The translations under genes were made by a program, and so were the position numbers. A stretch of DNA of 30,673 nucleotides from an uncultured Ruminococcus sp. (GTDB taxonomy: Bacteria; Bacillota; Clostridia; Oscillospirales; Ruminococcaceae), in NCBI GenBank assembly GCA_900556055.1, contig USNJ01000001.1, positions 1-30,673 of the forward strand. The letters run 5' to 3'. This document shows, in pieces, positions 6,979-16,272 of this stretch. Positions within the stretch are counted from its first letter, which is position 1. Each line of letters begins with the position of its first letter. The notes beneath the pieces were generated by a model. It searched no databases. It saw only the letters and a program-made list of their open reading frames with translations, and was not told the DNA's origin.

Positions 6979-8880
6979 ATGTCTTATTTTATGGGTGAAT
7001 ACGATGTCGCCGTTGTCGGCGCAGGACATGCGGGAGTCGAGGCGGCTCTTGCGTCTGCGAGGCTGGGGGCAAGGACTGTTCTTTTCACGATCTCTCTCGA
7101 CCAGATCGCAAATATGCCATGCAATCCGTCGATTGGCGGCACTGCTAAGGGTCATCTTGTCCGTGAGATCGACGCTTTGGGCGGCGAAATGGGCAAGGCT
7201 GCGGACAAATGCTTTATCCAGAGCCGAATGCTGAACATGGGAAAAGGTCCTGCCGTGCATAGTCTGCGCGCGCAGATCGACCGTGTTAAGTACCACAATC
7301 ACATGAAAAAGGTCTGCGAGGATCAGAAAAATCTTGATATCAAGCAGGCTGAGATCGCTGAAATTTCTGCCGAAAACGGTCATATTACGTCGGTCACGAC
7401 CCGTCTTGGTGCGGTTTATAATGTCAGGTGCTGCATAATTGCGACGGGAACATATCTGAACGGACTTATCCATGTCGGCGAGGTGTCCTACGAAAGCGGA
7501 CCTGATTCCGCACTTCCGGCGAAATTTCTGTCTGCGAGCCTTGAAAAGCTCGGCATTACTCTCCGCCGATTTAAGACGGGTACACCGTCCCGTGTGCATA
7601 AGAGAAGCATTGATTTCGATGTTCTGGAGGAGCAGAAGGGCGACGATTTTATTCAGCCTTTCTCCTTTGAAACGGATAGAAATGAGCTGAAAAACGTTGT
7701 TTCCTGCTATATTGCGTACACGAATGCGGACACACACAAGGTCATAAAGGATAATATCCATCGTTCGCCGATGTATTCGGGACGTATCCACGGCGTTGGA
7801 CCCAGATACTGTCCGTCCATTGAGGATAAGATAGTAAGGTTCTCGGACAAGCCCAGGCATCAGCTTTTCATTGAGCCTATGGGACTTGGCACGGATGAGT
7901 ATTATCTTCAGGGTATGTCATCGTCGCTGCCAGAGGATGTTCAGATGGCGTTTCTGCGGACTATCCACGGTCTTGAACATCTCGAAGTGATGCGAAATGC
8001 TTATGCGATCGAGTATGACTGTGTAGACCCACAGCAGCTCCGCAACACTCTGGAATTCAAGAATATAACGGGTCTTTTCGGTGCAGGACAATTCAACGGA
8101 ACTTCGGGTTATGAGGAAGCTGCCGCTCAGGGTCTGATCGCAGGTATAAATGCCGCAAAGCGTGCGCAGGGAAAAGAGATGCTCGCACTCACACGCATGT
8201 CATCCTATATCGGTACACTTATTGATGATCTCGTTATAAAGGGCTGCTCGGATCCTTACAGAATGATGACATCCCGCAGTGAATACCGTCTGCTTCTCCG
8301 TCAGGATAACGCTGATGAACGTCTGACTTCCATAGGTCATGACATAGGTCTTATATCCGATGAGAGATACAATGCATTTCTTGATAAGGAAGCGCTTATT
8401 GAAGCAGAGGTAAAAAGAGTCAAGAAAAAGACAATTTCTGTCAGTGATGAACTGAACAAAATGCTTGTGGAAAAGGGTACAGCCGAGATAAAGACAGGCG
8501 TTAAGATGTCCGACCTTATCAGAAGGCCGCAGATATCGTATGATGATCTTGAACCTTTTGATGCTGAACGTCCCGAGCTTCCTTATGAAGTCAGGGAACA
8601 GGTTCAGCTTAAGATAGAATATGAGGGATATATTGAGCGTCAGATCGCACAGGCTGAGCAGATGAAAAATCTTGAGGAAAAGAAGCTCCCACAGAATTTC
8701 GATTACCATGAGATAGGCGGACTGAGCCTTGAAGCATACGAAAAGCTCAACAAGATCCGGCCCGAAAACATAGGTCAGGCATCGAGAATATCGGGTGTAT
8801 CGCCTGCTGATGTATCTGTACTTCTTATATGGCTTGCGGCACAAAGACACGCTGAAAGAAACAAAATATCCGCAGAATAA
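6979..8880 (+). CDS. mnmG: tRNA uridine-5-carboxymethylaminomethyl modification enzyme MnmG (FAD)
   Basis: 633 residues. FAD/NADH-dependent partner of MnmE in tRNA U34 modification. The N-terminal dinucleotide-binding motif is VVGAGHAGVEAA (about residues 12-23). Strong family signatures follow: MPCNPSIGGTAKGHLVREID, ALGGEMG and GPAVHSLRAQID, then YCPSIEDKIVRF, MTSRSEYRLLLRQDNAD and the C-terminal QASRISGVSPADVSVLLIWL. The ATG at 6979 is preferred because AGGTG (6968-6972) is six bases upstream. A GTG at 6970 overlaps that ribosome binding site, and another ATG lies at 6991. It is followed by rsmG, as in most Firmicutes. Confidence 0.97.
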   Translation: MSYFMGEYDVAVVGAGHAGVEAALASARLGARTVLFTISLDQIANMPCNPSIGGTAKGHLVREIDALGGEMGKAADKCFIQSRMLNMGKGPAVHSLRAQIDRVKYHNHMKKVCEDQKNLDIKQAEIAEISAENGHITSVTTRLGAVYNVRCCIIATGTYLNGLIHVGEVSYESGPDSALPAKFLSASLEKLGITLRRFKTGTPSRVHKRSIDFDVLEEQKGDDFIQPFSFETDRNELKNVVSCYIAYTNADTHKVIKDNIHRSPMYSGRIHGVGPRYCPSIEDKIVRFSDKPRHQLFIEPMGLGTDEYYLQGMSSSLPEDVQMAFLRTIHGLEHLEVMRNAYAIEYDCVDPQQLRNTLEFKNITGLFGAGQFNGTSGYEEAAAQGLIAGINAAKRAQGKEMLALTRMSSYIGTLIDDLVIKGCSDPYRMMTSRSEYRLLLRQDNADERLTSIGHDIGLISDERYNAFLDKEALIEAEVKRVKKKTISVSDELNKMLVEKGTAEIKTGVKMSDLIRRPQISYDDLEPFDAERPELPYEVREQVQLKIEYEGYIERQIAQAEQMKNLEEKKLPQNFDYHEIGGLSLEAYEKLNKIRPENIGQASRISGVSPADVSVLLIWLAAQRHAERNKISAE

Positions 8881-9004
8881 AAATAGAAGTAAAATTGAAA
8901 TGGTAAAATAAAACAGTTATAAATTGAAATAACATAGTCTTGCAAATAGAAGAATGCATTAAAAAACAGAAATTAACAATTATTATAACGAAATGAGGAC
9001 TACA

Positions 9005-9712
9005 ATGCTCATAGAATACAATGAATTCAAGGCATTTTTTGAGAAAAACGGCTTTGAAATAAGTGAAGAACAGTACAAAAAAATTGATCTGTACACAGAT
9101 CAGCTGGTCGAAACAAATAAGGTCATGAACCTCACAGGAATAACCGATCCGATGGGAATAACCGAAAAGCATATCCTTGACAGCATTCTTCCGCTCAGAT
9201 ATATTGATATTCCGCAGGGCGCATCGCTGATAGATGTCGGAACGGGTGCAGGCTTTCCCGGTCTGCCGATAAAGCTTTACAGGGACGATATAAAGCTTAC
9301 CCTCCTTGACAGTCTTGGAAAGCGTGTCAACTTTCTGAAACAGGTCTGCGATGCATCCGCACCCGACACAGTTTGTATACATTCCAGGGCGGAGGACGGC
9401 GGAAGATCTCCCGAGCTTCGTGAGAAATTCGATGTCGCTGCGGCAAGAGCTGTTGCGGCACTGCCGGTTCTCTATGAATACTGTCTGCCTTATGTCAAGG
9501 TCGGCGGGATATTTGCGGCTCTGAAAGGTCCGAATGAGGATATATCGGCGGGGGAGAATGCGCTGAAGCTCCTCGGCGGAAGGCTTGAAAAGGTTGAAAA
9601 TTATGAGCTTCCCTGCGGCGATAAGCGTGTGCTGGCAGTTGTGAGAAAGATAGCGGAAACACCGAAAAAATATCCCAGAAACAGCGGTCAGATCGCAAAA
9701 AAGTCGCTTTGA
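9005..9712 (+). CDS. rsmG: 16S rRNA (guanine-527-N7)-methyltransferase RsmG
   Basis: 235 residues. It transfers a methyl group from S-adenosylmethionine to N7 of G527 in 16S rRNA (E. coli numbering). The family landmarks are VMNLTGITDPMGITEKHILDS, the SAM-binding loop LIDVGTGAGFPGLPIKL (about residues 70-86) and TLLDSLGKRVNFL, then VAAARAVAALPVLYEYCLP and GGIFAALKGP. The ATG at 9005 is chosen because GAGGA (8995-8999) ends five bases upstream. The 124-bp spacer from mnmG is AT-rich without a clear terminator, so the two are probably co-transcribed. Confidence 0.96.
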   Translation: MLIEYNEFKAFFEKNGFEISEEQYKKIDLYTDQLVETNKVMNLTGITDPMGITEKHILDSILPLRYIDIPQGASLIDVGTGAGFPGLPIKLYRDDIKLTLLDSLGKRVNFLKQVCDASAPDTVCIHSRAEDGGRSPELREKFDVAAARAVAALPVLYEYCLPYVKVGGIFAALKGPNEDISAGENALKLLGGRLEKVENYELPCGDKRVLAVVRKIAETPKKYPRNSGQIAKKSL

Positions 9713-9773
9713 TTTGAATTGAATTTTATAATTTGCGCAGGCATGATATCCCGCATGATCGTATGTGAAATCC

Positions 9774-9812
9774 GCCCGACTGAGTTTTATATAATTCGGT
9801 CGGGCTTTTATT
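9774..9812 (+). terminator. Rho-independent terminator of the mnmG-rsmG unit
   Basis: GCCCGACTGA (9774-9783) pairs with TCGGTCGGGC (9796-9805) with one G.U pair, followed by TTTTATT. The last bases overlap the outer arm of the cloverleaf that starts at 9811. Confidence 0.75.
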
Positions 9813-9955
9813 AATGTCTGCTCAACAACTGAAAAAGTGCGTAGAAGCTTTGCTTCGGAGTGCTTTTTCAGTTGTTGGGTGCAAGGATTTTTGGCGATTT
9901 AGCCAAAAATCCTTGCACCTTGCCGCCCGTTAGCGGCGGCAAAAGCAGACATTAA
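9811..9955 (+). repeat. Cloverleaf-like palindrome cluster: closing stem around three hairpins
   Basis: A perfect 12-bp outer stem, TTAATGTCTGCT (9811-9822) with AGCAGACATTAA (9944-9955), encloses three hairpins. H1: CAACAACTGAAAAAG (9823-9837) with CTTTTTCAGTTGTTG (9863-9877), plus an inner GAAGC/GCTTC stem. H2: a perfect 18-bp stem, 9878-9895 with 9902-9919, over a 6-base loop. H3: TTGCCGCC (9920-9927) with GGCGGCAA (9935-9942). Only one base (9943) is left unpaired at the junction. No protein is encoded. It could be a structured RNA, a DNA palindrome element, or a decayed mobile element. Confidence 0.8.
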
Positions 9956-9965
9956 TCAGGTAGTA

Positions 9966-10047
9966 CGGCACAAATCTTTGATTTGTGCCGCTGAAAATCC
10001 TGTATTACAGGATTTTCAGCCAACAACTGCCCATCGGGCAGTTGTTG
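9966..10047 (+). repeat. Three further back-to-back perfect hairpins
   Basis: H4: CGGCACAAATC (9966-9976) with GATTTGTGCCG (9980-9990). H5: CTGAAAATCCTG (9991-10002) with CAGGATTTTCAG (10008-10019). H6: CAACAACTGCCC (10021-10032) with GGGCAGTTGTTG (10036-10047). Loops are 3, 5 and 3 bases and the hairpins are separated by 0-1 base. H6 shares its CAACAACTG arm with H1 of the cloverleaf just upstream, so the two parts look related. No T-runs follow them, so they are not ordinary terminators. Confidence 0.8.
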
Positions 10048-10182
10048 AGTACGGACTTATTATGCATAAAAATATCGCAGAAAAAACGGTTCTTCGCTTA
10101 TAAACGACATTTTTCAATGCTGTTAAAAGTGTTTTCAATTGCTTTACAGAGGATTTTGCTGTGTTTTGTCGATAGATTTTAC

Positions 10183-10211
10183 TGGAAAATTATGTATATT
10201 CGTGATATAAT
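10183..10211 (+). promoter_or_regulatory. Probable noc promoter
   Basis: TATAAT at 10206-10211 in the context TGATATAATAT, with a weak -35 TGGAAA (10183-10188, 4 of 6) at 17-bp spacing. It leaves a leader of about 100 bases before noc. The interval 10048-10320 otherwise holds nothing I can identify. Confidence 0.45.
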
Positions 10212-10320
10212 ATCCTTGCAAAAGATCAAACGGATAGCAGGACAAGAGGTAGAAAGTGAAGAGACGGTCGGAAAAATTGACCCGATCTCTGCAATTCTGA
10301 CTTGTGAAAGGATGTTACAT

Positions 10321-11127
10321 ATGAATGGATTGTTCGGAATTCTTGATAAAAGCACTGTAAACAAGGTCGTAAACATCGAAACTGACATTATAACCCCAAA
10401 TCCTCACCAGCCAAGACGCACATTCGAGCCTGAAGCACTTGAACAGCTCTCACTCAGCATAAAGGCAAACGGCATTCTTCAGCCGCTTTCCGTGCGCAGG
10501 ATCGAGTTCGGATATGAGCTTGTGGCGGGGGAAAGACGGCTCAGGGCGGCAAAAATGGCGGGTCTGGCGGTCGTTCCGTGCATCGTGATGGATATCAGTG
10601 AGCGGAATTCTGCGGTTATGTCGCTTGTGGAGAACATTCAGCGTAAGGATCTGTCATTTTTCGATGAGGCATTTGCGATTGAAAAACTGATCGACTTTTA
10701 TGGCATGACGCAGGAAGATGCCGCCGTAAAGCTCGGAAAATCGCAGTCCACGATAGCAAACAAGCTCCGTCTGCTGAAACTCACCGAGCAGGAAATGAAG
10801 CTCATCACCGAATATAACCTGACCGAACGGCACGCGCGCGCACTTCTGAAAGTCAATGCCCCCAACGACAGGATCGAGATAATAAAAAAAGTCGGCTCAA
10901 TGAACTTCAATGTCGAGCAGACCGAACGCCTCATAGCGTCCCTGATACTCAGGGAGAACGAGAAGGCAAGCCTGAAGCGCAGAAGCGGTGCGTTCAAAAA
11001 TGTGAAGCTGTTTGTCAACACCATAAACCATGCGATCGACATGATGAGGGCGGCGGGCATAAATGCGGATTCACGGAAAACTCAGGACGAAAACTGCATC
11101 GAGTATGTAATCAGGATACCGATATAA
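10321..11127 (+). CDS. noc: Nucleoid occlusion protein, ParB-family (Noc)
   Basis: 268 residues. ParB-like CTPase/DNA-binding protein; position between rsmG and soj is that of noc, which blocks division over the nucleoid. The short N-terminus MNGLFGILDKS resembles the membrane-binding amphipathic helix of Noc. The ParB N-domain follows (ITPNPHQPRRTFEPEALEQLSLSI), with the CTP-binding GERR in ELVAGERRLRAAKMAG and ENIQRKDLSFFDEA. The helix-turn-helix is MTQEDAAVKLGKSQSTIANKLRLL. The ATG at 10321 follows AAAGGA; the frame stays open 112 codons upstream, but through the hairpin cluster and promoter, so those codons are not counted. Whether it acts in nucleoid occlusion or as a second segregation ParB cannot be decided from sequence alone. 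I saw no classical Noc-binding sites. Confidence 0.85.
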   Translation: MNGLFGILDKSTVNKVVNIETDIITPNPHQPRRTFEPEALEQLSLSIKANGILQPLSVRRIEFGYELVAGERRLRAAKMAGLAVVPCIVMDISERNSAVMSLVENIQRKDLSFFDEAFAIEKLIDFYGMTQEDAAVKLGKSQSTIANKLRLLKLTEQEMKLITEYNLTERHARALLKVNAPNDRIEIIKKVGSMNFNVEQTERLIASLILRENEKASLKRRSGAFKNVKLFVNTINHAIDMMRAAGINADSRKTQDENCIEYVIRIPI

Positions 11128-11153
11128 ACGGCGAAATTCGACGTTATTCCGTT

Positions 11154-11169
11154 TGTTCCACGTGAAAGC
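11154..11169 (+). promoter_or_regulatory. Imperfect parS site
   Basis: TGTTCCACGTGAAAGC: the left half and centre match the other sites, but the right arm is altered by an extra G before CA. It is the first of the parS-like sites in the noc-soj spacer (11128-11767), which contains no gene. Confidence 0.6.
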
Positions 11170-11190
11170 ATGCTGTGTATATTTAATTTT

Positions 11191-11355
11191 GGATATTTCA
11201 CTTTGGCGGGAGTCGTGTTGTTTGATATATGCAGTAACTTTTGTGTGTACCGTGGCTTTGCTCCTCCACGGCGATAGATCACGTCAGCCGCTCAAGTGTG
11301 CCGCACGGTGATGTACTGCGTTCTGCGTGAAATCTATGCGGTTTATATTCTTTTT
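11191..11355 (+). repeat. Intergenic repeat R2, tandem unit 1
   Basis: First of two adjacent units about 165 bp long. Shared blocks in order: GGATATTTCACTTT, TTTGATATATGCAGTAA, CTTTGCTCCTCCACGGCGATAGATC, CGTCAG, CAAGTGTG, then a stretch ending CTGCG. Its final block, CGTTCTGCGTGAAATC (11319-11334), occupies the position of the parS in unit 2 and looks like a mutated parS. Confidence 0.7.
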
Positions 11356-11520
11356 GGATATTTTACTTTAGTGCAGGCTGTATAGTTTGATGTATGCAGT
11401 AAATTCTGTGCGTAACGTAACTTTGCTTCTCTGCGTCGATAGATTGCGTCAGTCATTTAAGTGTGTTATACGCTGATATATTGCGTTCCACGTGAAACAT
11501 AAAGCAATATATCGCACGGG
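11356..11520 (+). repeat. Intergenic repeat R2, tandem unit 2, with intact parS
   Basis: Repeats unit 1 block for block: GGATATTTTACTTT, TTTGATGTATGCAGTAA, CTTTGCTTCTCTGCGTCGATAGATT, GCGTCAG, TAAGTGTG, GATATATTGCG. It ends in a good parS (11484-11499). The parS is thus part of the repeated unit here, which suggests one way parS copies could spread. Confidence 0.7.
11484..11499 (+). promoter_or_regulatory. parS centromere site
   Basis: CGTTCCACGTGAAACA, two mismatches from consensus, at the end of repeat unit 2. Confidence 0.82.
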
Positions 11521-11524
11521 CAAC

Positions 11525-11640
11525 ACGGTTGGGTTTTTGAAGATAACTATCCGCCGGAAGAACAAAGCTACGGTCACGGCAAAAGGGACAGAATAAAATA
11601 ACAGAAGCGGCAGATATAACAAAGTGAAATTATCCAAAAA
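11525..11640 (-). repeat. Intergenic repeat R2, inverted copy upstream of soj
   Basis: Read on the minus strand it gives TTTTTGGATAATTTCACTTTG, GTTATAT, then GACCGTAGCTTTGTTCTTCC and GGCGGATAG. It is the front half of the R2 unit in opposite orientation to the two tandem copies, followed at once by a parS on the + strand. Confidence 0.55.
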
Positions 11641-11641
11641 G

Positions 11642-11657
11642 CGTTCCACGTGAAACA
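11642..11657 (+). promoter_or_regulatory. parS centromere site upstream of soj
   Basis: CGTTCCACGTGAAACA, ending 19 bp before the -35 element of the soj promoter. Spread of ParB from here could repress soj-parB, an arrangement known in other par systems; that regulation is inferred. Confidence 0.82.
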
Positions 11658-11676
11658 AAAAAATCGCAAAAAGCTA

Positions 11677-11704
11677 TTGATTTAATTTCAGAATGTGATA
11701 TAAT
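11677..11704 (+). promoter_or_regulatory. soj-parB promoter
   Basis: TTGATT (11677-11682), a 16-bp spacer and TATAAT (11699-11704), about 60 bp before the soj start. Confidence 0.6.
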
Positions 11705-11767
11705 AGAATATGTAGATAATAAAAAGGATGTCCGTTTTTTCGGGCAATGCATACAGCGGAGGTTTCT

Positions 11768-12565
11768 ATGGCTAAAATTATTGCGGTTGCCAATCAAAAA
11801 GGCGGTGTCGGAAAGTCAACAACGACGGTAAATCTGGCTGCGGTACTGGGTATTCACGGCAAAAAGGTGCTTTGCATCGACATGGACGCTCAGGGCAACA
11901 CTACAACAGGCTTCGGAATTAAGAAAAAAAGCGTCAAGGTGTCTGTTTATGACGTTCTGATAGGCGAAAGACCGATAAAAGATGCGATAATTGAGACGGA
12001 ATTCAAGAATGTTTCGGTGATAACATCGTCGTCGGCACTGGCGGGAGCGGATATTGAGCTTGTTGAGCTTGACAACCGCACAAATCGGCTGAAAATGCAA
12101 GTCCTGACGGTAAAGCAGGATTATGATTTCATTCTGCTGGACTGTCCGCCGTCGCTCAGCCTGCTTACGCTGAATGCGCTCTGTGCGTGCGATACGGTGC
12201 TTATTCCGCTTCAATGCGAATTCTACTCGCTTGAGGGACTTTCACAGCTTATAGAAACCATCAGGCTGGTAAGGCAGCGGTATAATCCGACGATAGACAT
12301 TGAGGGAATACTGTTTACGATGTACGACGGAAGGCTAAATCTCACGGCGCAGGTCGTAAAAGAGGTCAAAAAGCATTTTCCGGACAAGGTTTTCAAGACC
12401 TGCATACCCAGAAATGTCAGAATTTCCGAGGCTCCGAGCTTTGGAAAGCCTGTATGCTACTATGATAAATCATCAAAGGGTGCGGAATATTACGAAAAAC
12501 TGTCGCTCGAGGTGCTTGCAAGAGAGAATGTCACAAGGAAAAAGAAAACGGAAGTCAAGGTCTGA
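11768..12565 (+). CDS. soj: Chromosome partitioning ATPase ParA/Soj
   Basis: 265 residues. Deviant Walker-A ATPase that, with ParB at parS, segregates origin regions and in Bacillus also modulates DnaA. The N-terminus AKIIAVANQKGGVGKSTTT carries the deviant P-loop KGGVGKST at about residues 11-18. FILLDCPPSLSLLTLNAL is the Walker-B-type region, and IPLQCEFYSLEGLSQL and IPRNVRISEAPSFGKPV are strongly conserved in Soj. The ATG at 11768 follows GGAGG. parB begins 12 bp after the stop, so the two form an operon. Confidence 0.96.
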   Translation: MAKIIAVANQKGGVGKSTTTVNLAAVLGIHGKKVLCIDMDAQGNTTTGFGIKKKSVKVSVYDVLIGERPIKDAIIETEFKNVSVITSSSALAGADIELVELDNRTNRLKMQVLTVKQDYDFILLDCPPSLSLLTLNALCACDTVLIPLQCEFYSLEGLSQLIETIRLVRQRYNPTIDIEGILFTMYDGRLNLTAQVVKEVKKHFPDKVFKTCIPRNVRISEAPSFGKPVCYYDKSSKGAEYYEKLSLEVLARENVTRKKKTEVKV

Positions 12566-12577
12566 GGAGGAGAGTAA

Positions 12578-13447
12578 ATGGCGAAGAAATCGCTTGGAAT
12601 GGGGCTGGATGCGCTGCTCGATGACAATTCCATAGACAGCAGGAACGCCCAGAGCGCAAGAATATCCGACATTGAACCGAACAGAAACCAGCCAAGACGC
12701 ACATTCGATGAAGCGTCGATACAGACACTGGCAGAGTCGATACGTGAGCATGGGCTTATACAGCCTATCCTGGTGCGTCCGATGGAGATGGGCGGATATC
12801 AGATAGTAGCGGGAGAACGCCGCTGGAGAGCGTGCAGAATGCTCGGAATGACGGAAGTTCCGATAGTTGTGCGTGAATTATCCGACTTTGAAACGATGCA
12901 GATAGCACTTATCGAGAATTTGCAGCGTGAAAATCTCAATCCGATCGAGGAAGCACAGGGCTACAAGGATCTGATAGACCAGTACAATATGACGCAGGAT
13001 CAGGTGGCGAAGATCGTAGGAAGGTCGAGAACGGTTGTCACAAATGCGCTCAGAATGCTCAATCTGCCTGCGGAAGTGCAGGAAATGCTGAAGGACGGCG
13101 ACATCACAGCGGGCCACGCAAAGGTCATCTGCGGACTGAATGACAAGGAAATGCAGCTTGCATTTGCGGCAAAGGCGATGAACGGAACATCGGTCAGAGC
13201 ACTTGAAAAGATGGCTCAGGGAAAGAATGATATCCAGCCGAAACACGAGGTAAATGTTGATATAAATGCCGAGGACGACAGATTTTTTGAGGGAAAAGAC
13301 AGCTTCTATACGGAAATGGAGCTTAGTCTGACCCGGCAGCTTGGCAGAAAAGTGACGATCAGCTTCAGAAACGGCAAGGGAACGCTTGAATTTGAGTTCT
13401 ATGACAAGGACGATCTTGCGGAGCTTGCGAATAAAATTGCAGAATAA
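12578..13447 (+). CDS. parB: Chromosome partitioning protein ParB/Spo0J
   Basis: 289 residues. CTP-dependent DNA clamp that loads at parS and slides to neighbouring DNA. The N-terminus KKSLGMGLDALLDD is the standard ParA-contacting peptide. IEPNRNQPRRTFDEASIQTLAESI, then IVAGERRWRACRMLGM (GERR CTPase motif) and IENLQRENLNPIEEAQGY follow. The parS-reading helix-turn-helix is MTQDQVAKIVGRSRTVVTNALRML. The C-terminal 60 or so residues form the dimerisation domain. AGGAGG precedes the ATG. It is paralogous to the Noc protein; both retain the GERR and helix-turn-helix. Confidence 0.96.
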   Translation: MAKKSLGMGLDALLDDNSIDSRNAQSARISDIEPNRNQPRRTFDEASIQTLAESIREHGLIQPILVRPMEMGGYQIVAGERRWRACRMLGMTEVPIVVRELSDFETMQIALIENLQRENLNPIEEAQGYKDLIDQYNMTQDQVAKIVGRSRTVVTNALRMLNLPAEVQEMLKDGDITAGHAKVICGLNDKEMQLAFAAKAMNGTSVRALEKMAQGKNDIQPKHEVNVDINAEDDRFFEGKDSFYTEMELSLTRQLGRKVTISFRNGKGTLEFEFYDKDDLAELANKIAE

Positions 13448-13452
13448 AGAGC

Positions 13453-13482
13453 CAAACGTCGTGAAAACGGCGTTTGATTTTT
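13453..13482 (+). terminator. Rho-independent terminator after parB
   Basis: CAAACGTCG (13453-13461) pairs with CGGCGTTTG (13468-13476) with one G.U pair, followed by a T-rich run. Confidence 0.75.
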
Positions 13483-13551
13483 ATATAGAGAGCTTTTAAT
13501 AAACAGATATATCCAATAAATAAAAATTTCCATTACGAAAGGAAGATAAAA

Positions 13552-14340
13552 ATGAGTGAATTTCAGGCTGTATCGGATTTTGATTATAATGTGCAGTTCT
13601 TTGACTGCGACTATCTCGGAAGGATGAAAATGTCCGCAATACTGAGGATATGCGCAGAGGTAGCGGGATATGATTACACGAAAAAGGGACTTTCGCATGA
13701 ATTCCTGCTGGAAAAGAGAATGGCTTTCCTCACATCCAGAGTGTCCGTGCATATAAACAGCTATCCCGTGTCAAAGCAAACGCTGAATGTTTCAACATGG
13801 GAATGTGGAAAAAAGGGAGCAATTTTCCTCAGAGGAATATACTTTAAGGATAAAATCACAGGAAATATACTGGTTGAAGCACTTTCGGGATGGATACTGG
13901 TCGATCCCGAAACACGTCAGATATATCGCCCCGGACAGTTTATGTTCGAGATGCCGCAGGTAATGGACAGAGCCCTGAAGGCACTGCCGATCACAAAGAT
14001 AAACGCAGCCGATCCGACATATAAAGGAAGCTGGACGGCAAAAAACACCGACATCGACGAGAACGGACATGTCTATAACGCAGTATATGCCGATATCGCA
14101 TCGGACATACTGAATGCGGACGAGTTCGGCAGACGTGTCACGGATATGCGGATAAACTACGTCAGCGAGGTAAGGAACGGCGAAACGATAGATCTGTACA
14201 GAGCGGACAAAGATGATTCGATGATCGTAGTCGGAAAAACGGGCGATAAGATAAGCTTTGAATTTGAATTAATAGACAATGAGCAATATATAACCGATAT
14301 TATACCCAAAGTAAATAACGCACCTGCCGTAAAGGAATGA
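13552..14340 (+). CDS. Acyl-ACP thioesterase
   Basis: 262 residues, two hotdog domains in tandem as in FatA/FatB-type bacterial acyl-ACP thioesterases. It releases free fatty acids from acyl carrier protein and so helps set membrane chain length. The first hotdog shows MKMSAILRICAEVAGYDYTKKGLS and LTSRVSVHI. The second opens with the catalytic-type motif DIDENGHVYNAVYADI (Asn171 and His173). IRINY-like text MRINYVSEVRNGETI follows. The gene has a strong GAAAGGAAG ribosome binding site and stands between the parB and guaB units. Substrate chain length cannot be read from the sequence. An AT-rich hairpin (TATTTCTGTTT and its complement) lies just after the stop but lacks a T-run on this strand. 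Confidence 0.88.
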   Translation: MSEFQAVSDFDYNVQFFDCDYLGRMKMSAILRICAEVAGYDYTKKGLSHEFLLEKRMAFLTSRVSVHINSYPVSKQTLNVSTWECGKKGAIFLRGIYFKDKITGNILVEALSGWILVDPETRQIYRPGQFMFEMPQVMDRALKALPITKINAADPTYKGSWTAKNTDIDENGHVYNAVYADIASDILNADEFGRRVTDMRINYVSEVRNGETIDLYRADKDDSMIVVGKTGDKISFEFELIDNEQYITDIIPKVNNAPAVKE

Positions 14341-14448
14341 TATCATACATAAAATATAAATATTTCTGTTTATAAAAAACAGAAATAAAAGTGTGTGCAA
14401 TATTACGGGACATTACAGAGAAAAAATTCGCTATTCATAGAAAAAACA

Positions 14449-14477
14449 TTGACAAAAGGGCGCAAAAGAGTTAAAAT
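14449..14477 (+). promoter_or_regulatory. guaB promoter
   Basis: TTGACA (14449-14454), a 17-bp spacer and TAAAAT (14472-14477). I saw no purine-riboswitch core in the leader, which is only about 50 bases long. Confidence 0.65.
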
Positions 14478-14481
14478 ATAA

Positions 14482-16011
<1,530 letters not shown>

Positions 16012-16034
16012 TAATTGCAATAAAAAAAGAAAAT

Positions 16035-16067
16035 ACGCCCCGCAGGTCATGCCACGGGGCGTTTCTC
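16035..16067 (+). terminator. Rho-independent terminator after guaB
   Basis: ACGCCCCG (16035-16042) pairs with CGGGGCGT (16055-16062), then a T-rich stretch. It marks the start of a gene-free region that reaches to 18055. Confidence 0.7.
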
Positions 16068-16144
16068 ATATCGTTTCTGTTTTTAATTGGGAATAAATAA
16101 GATTTTCTATTTCTAAATTCGGCGAGGATCGCATTTTTTGCAGT

Positions 16145-16272
16145 TTTGGATAATTTCACTTTGCGGGTAACGATGCTTTTGTCATCAAACCGCAGCCTTT
16201 GCTTTAACTGTAAAAAAGCTTCCCACGGCGATAGATCGCACCGCAGAAGTGTGTGTAAAATGTCCTTTTCCT
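16145..16272 (+). repeat. Intergenic repeat R2, short tandem unit 1
   Basis: Unit of about 128 bp: TTTGGATAATTTCACTTTG, GCCTTTGCTTTAACTGTAAAAAAGCT, then CCCACGGCGATAGATCGCAC and CGCAGAAGTGTG. It carries the same front and middle blocks as the R2 copies at 11.2 kb, but no parS. Confidence 0.72.

Noticed and set aside
6940..7860. 306-codon open frame on the minus strand within mnmG
   Set aside because: It lies opposite the most conserved part of mnmG; its openness follows from mnmG codon use.
9811..10047. CRISPR array
   Set aside because: The hairpins differ in sequence and are not separated by spacers of constant length; there is no repeated direct unit and no cas gene nearby.
14360..14392. 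AT-rich hairpin after the thioesterase gene as a terminator
   Set aside because: The stem (TATTTCTGTTT and complement) is followed by AAAAGTG on this strand, with no T-run.
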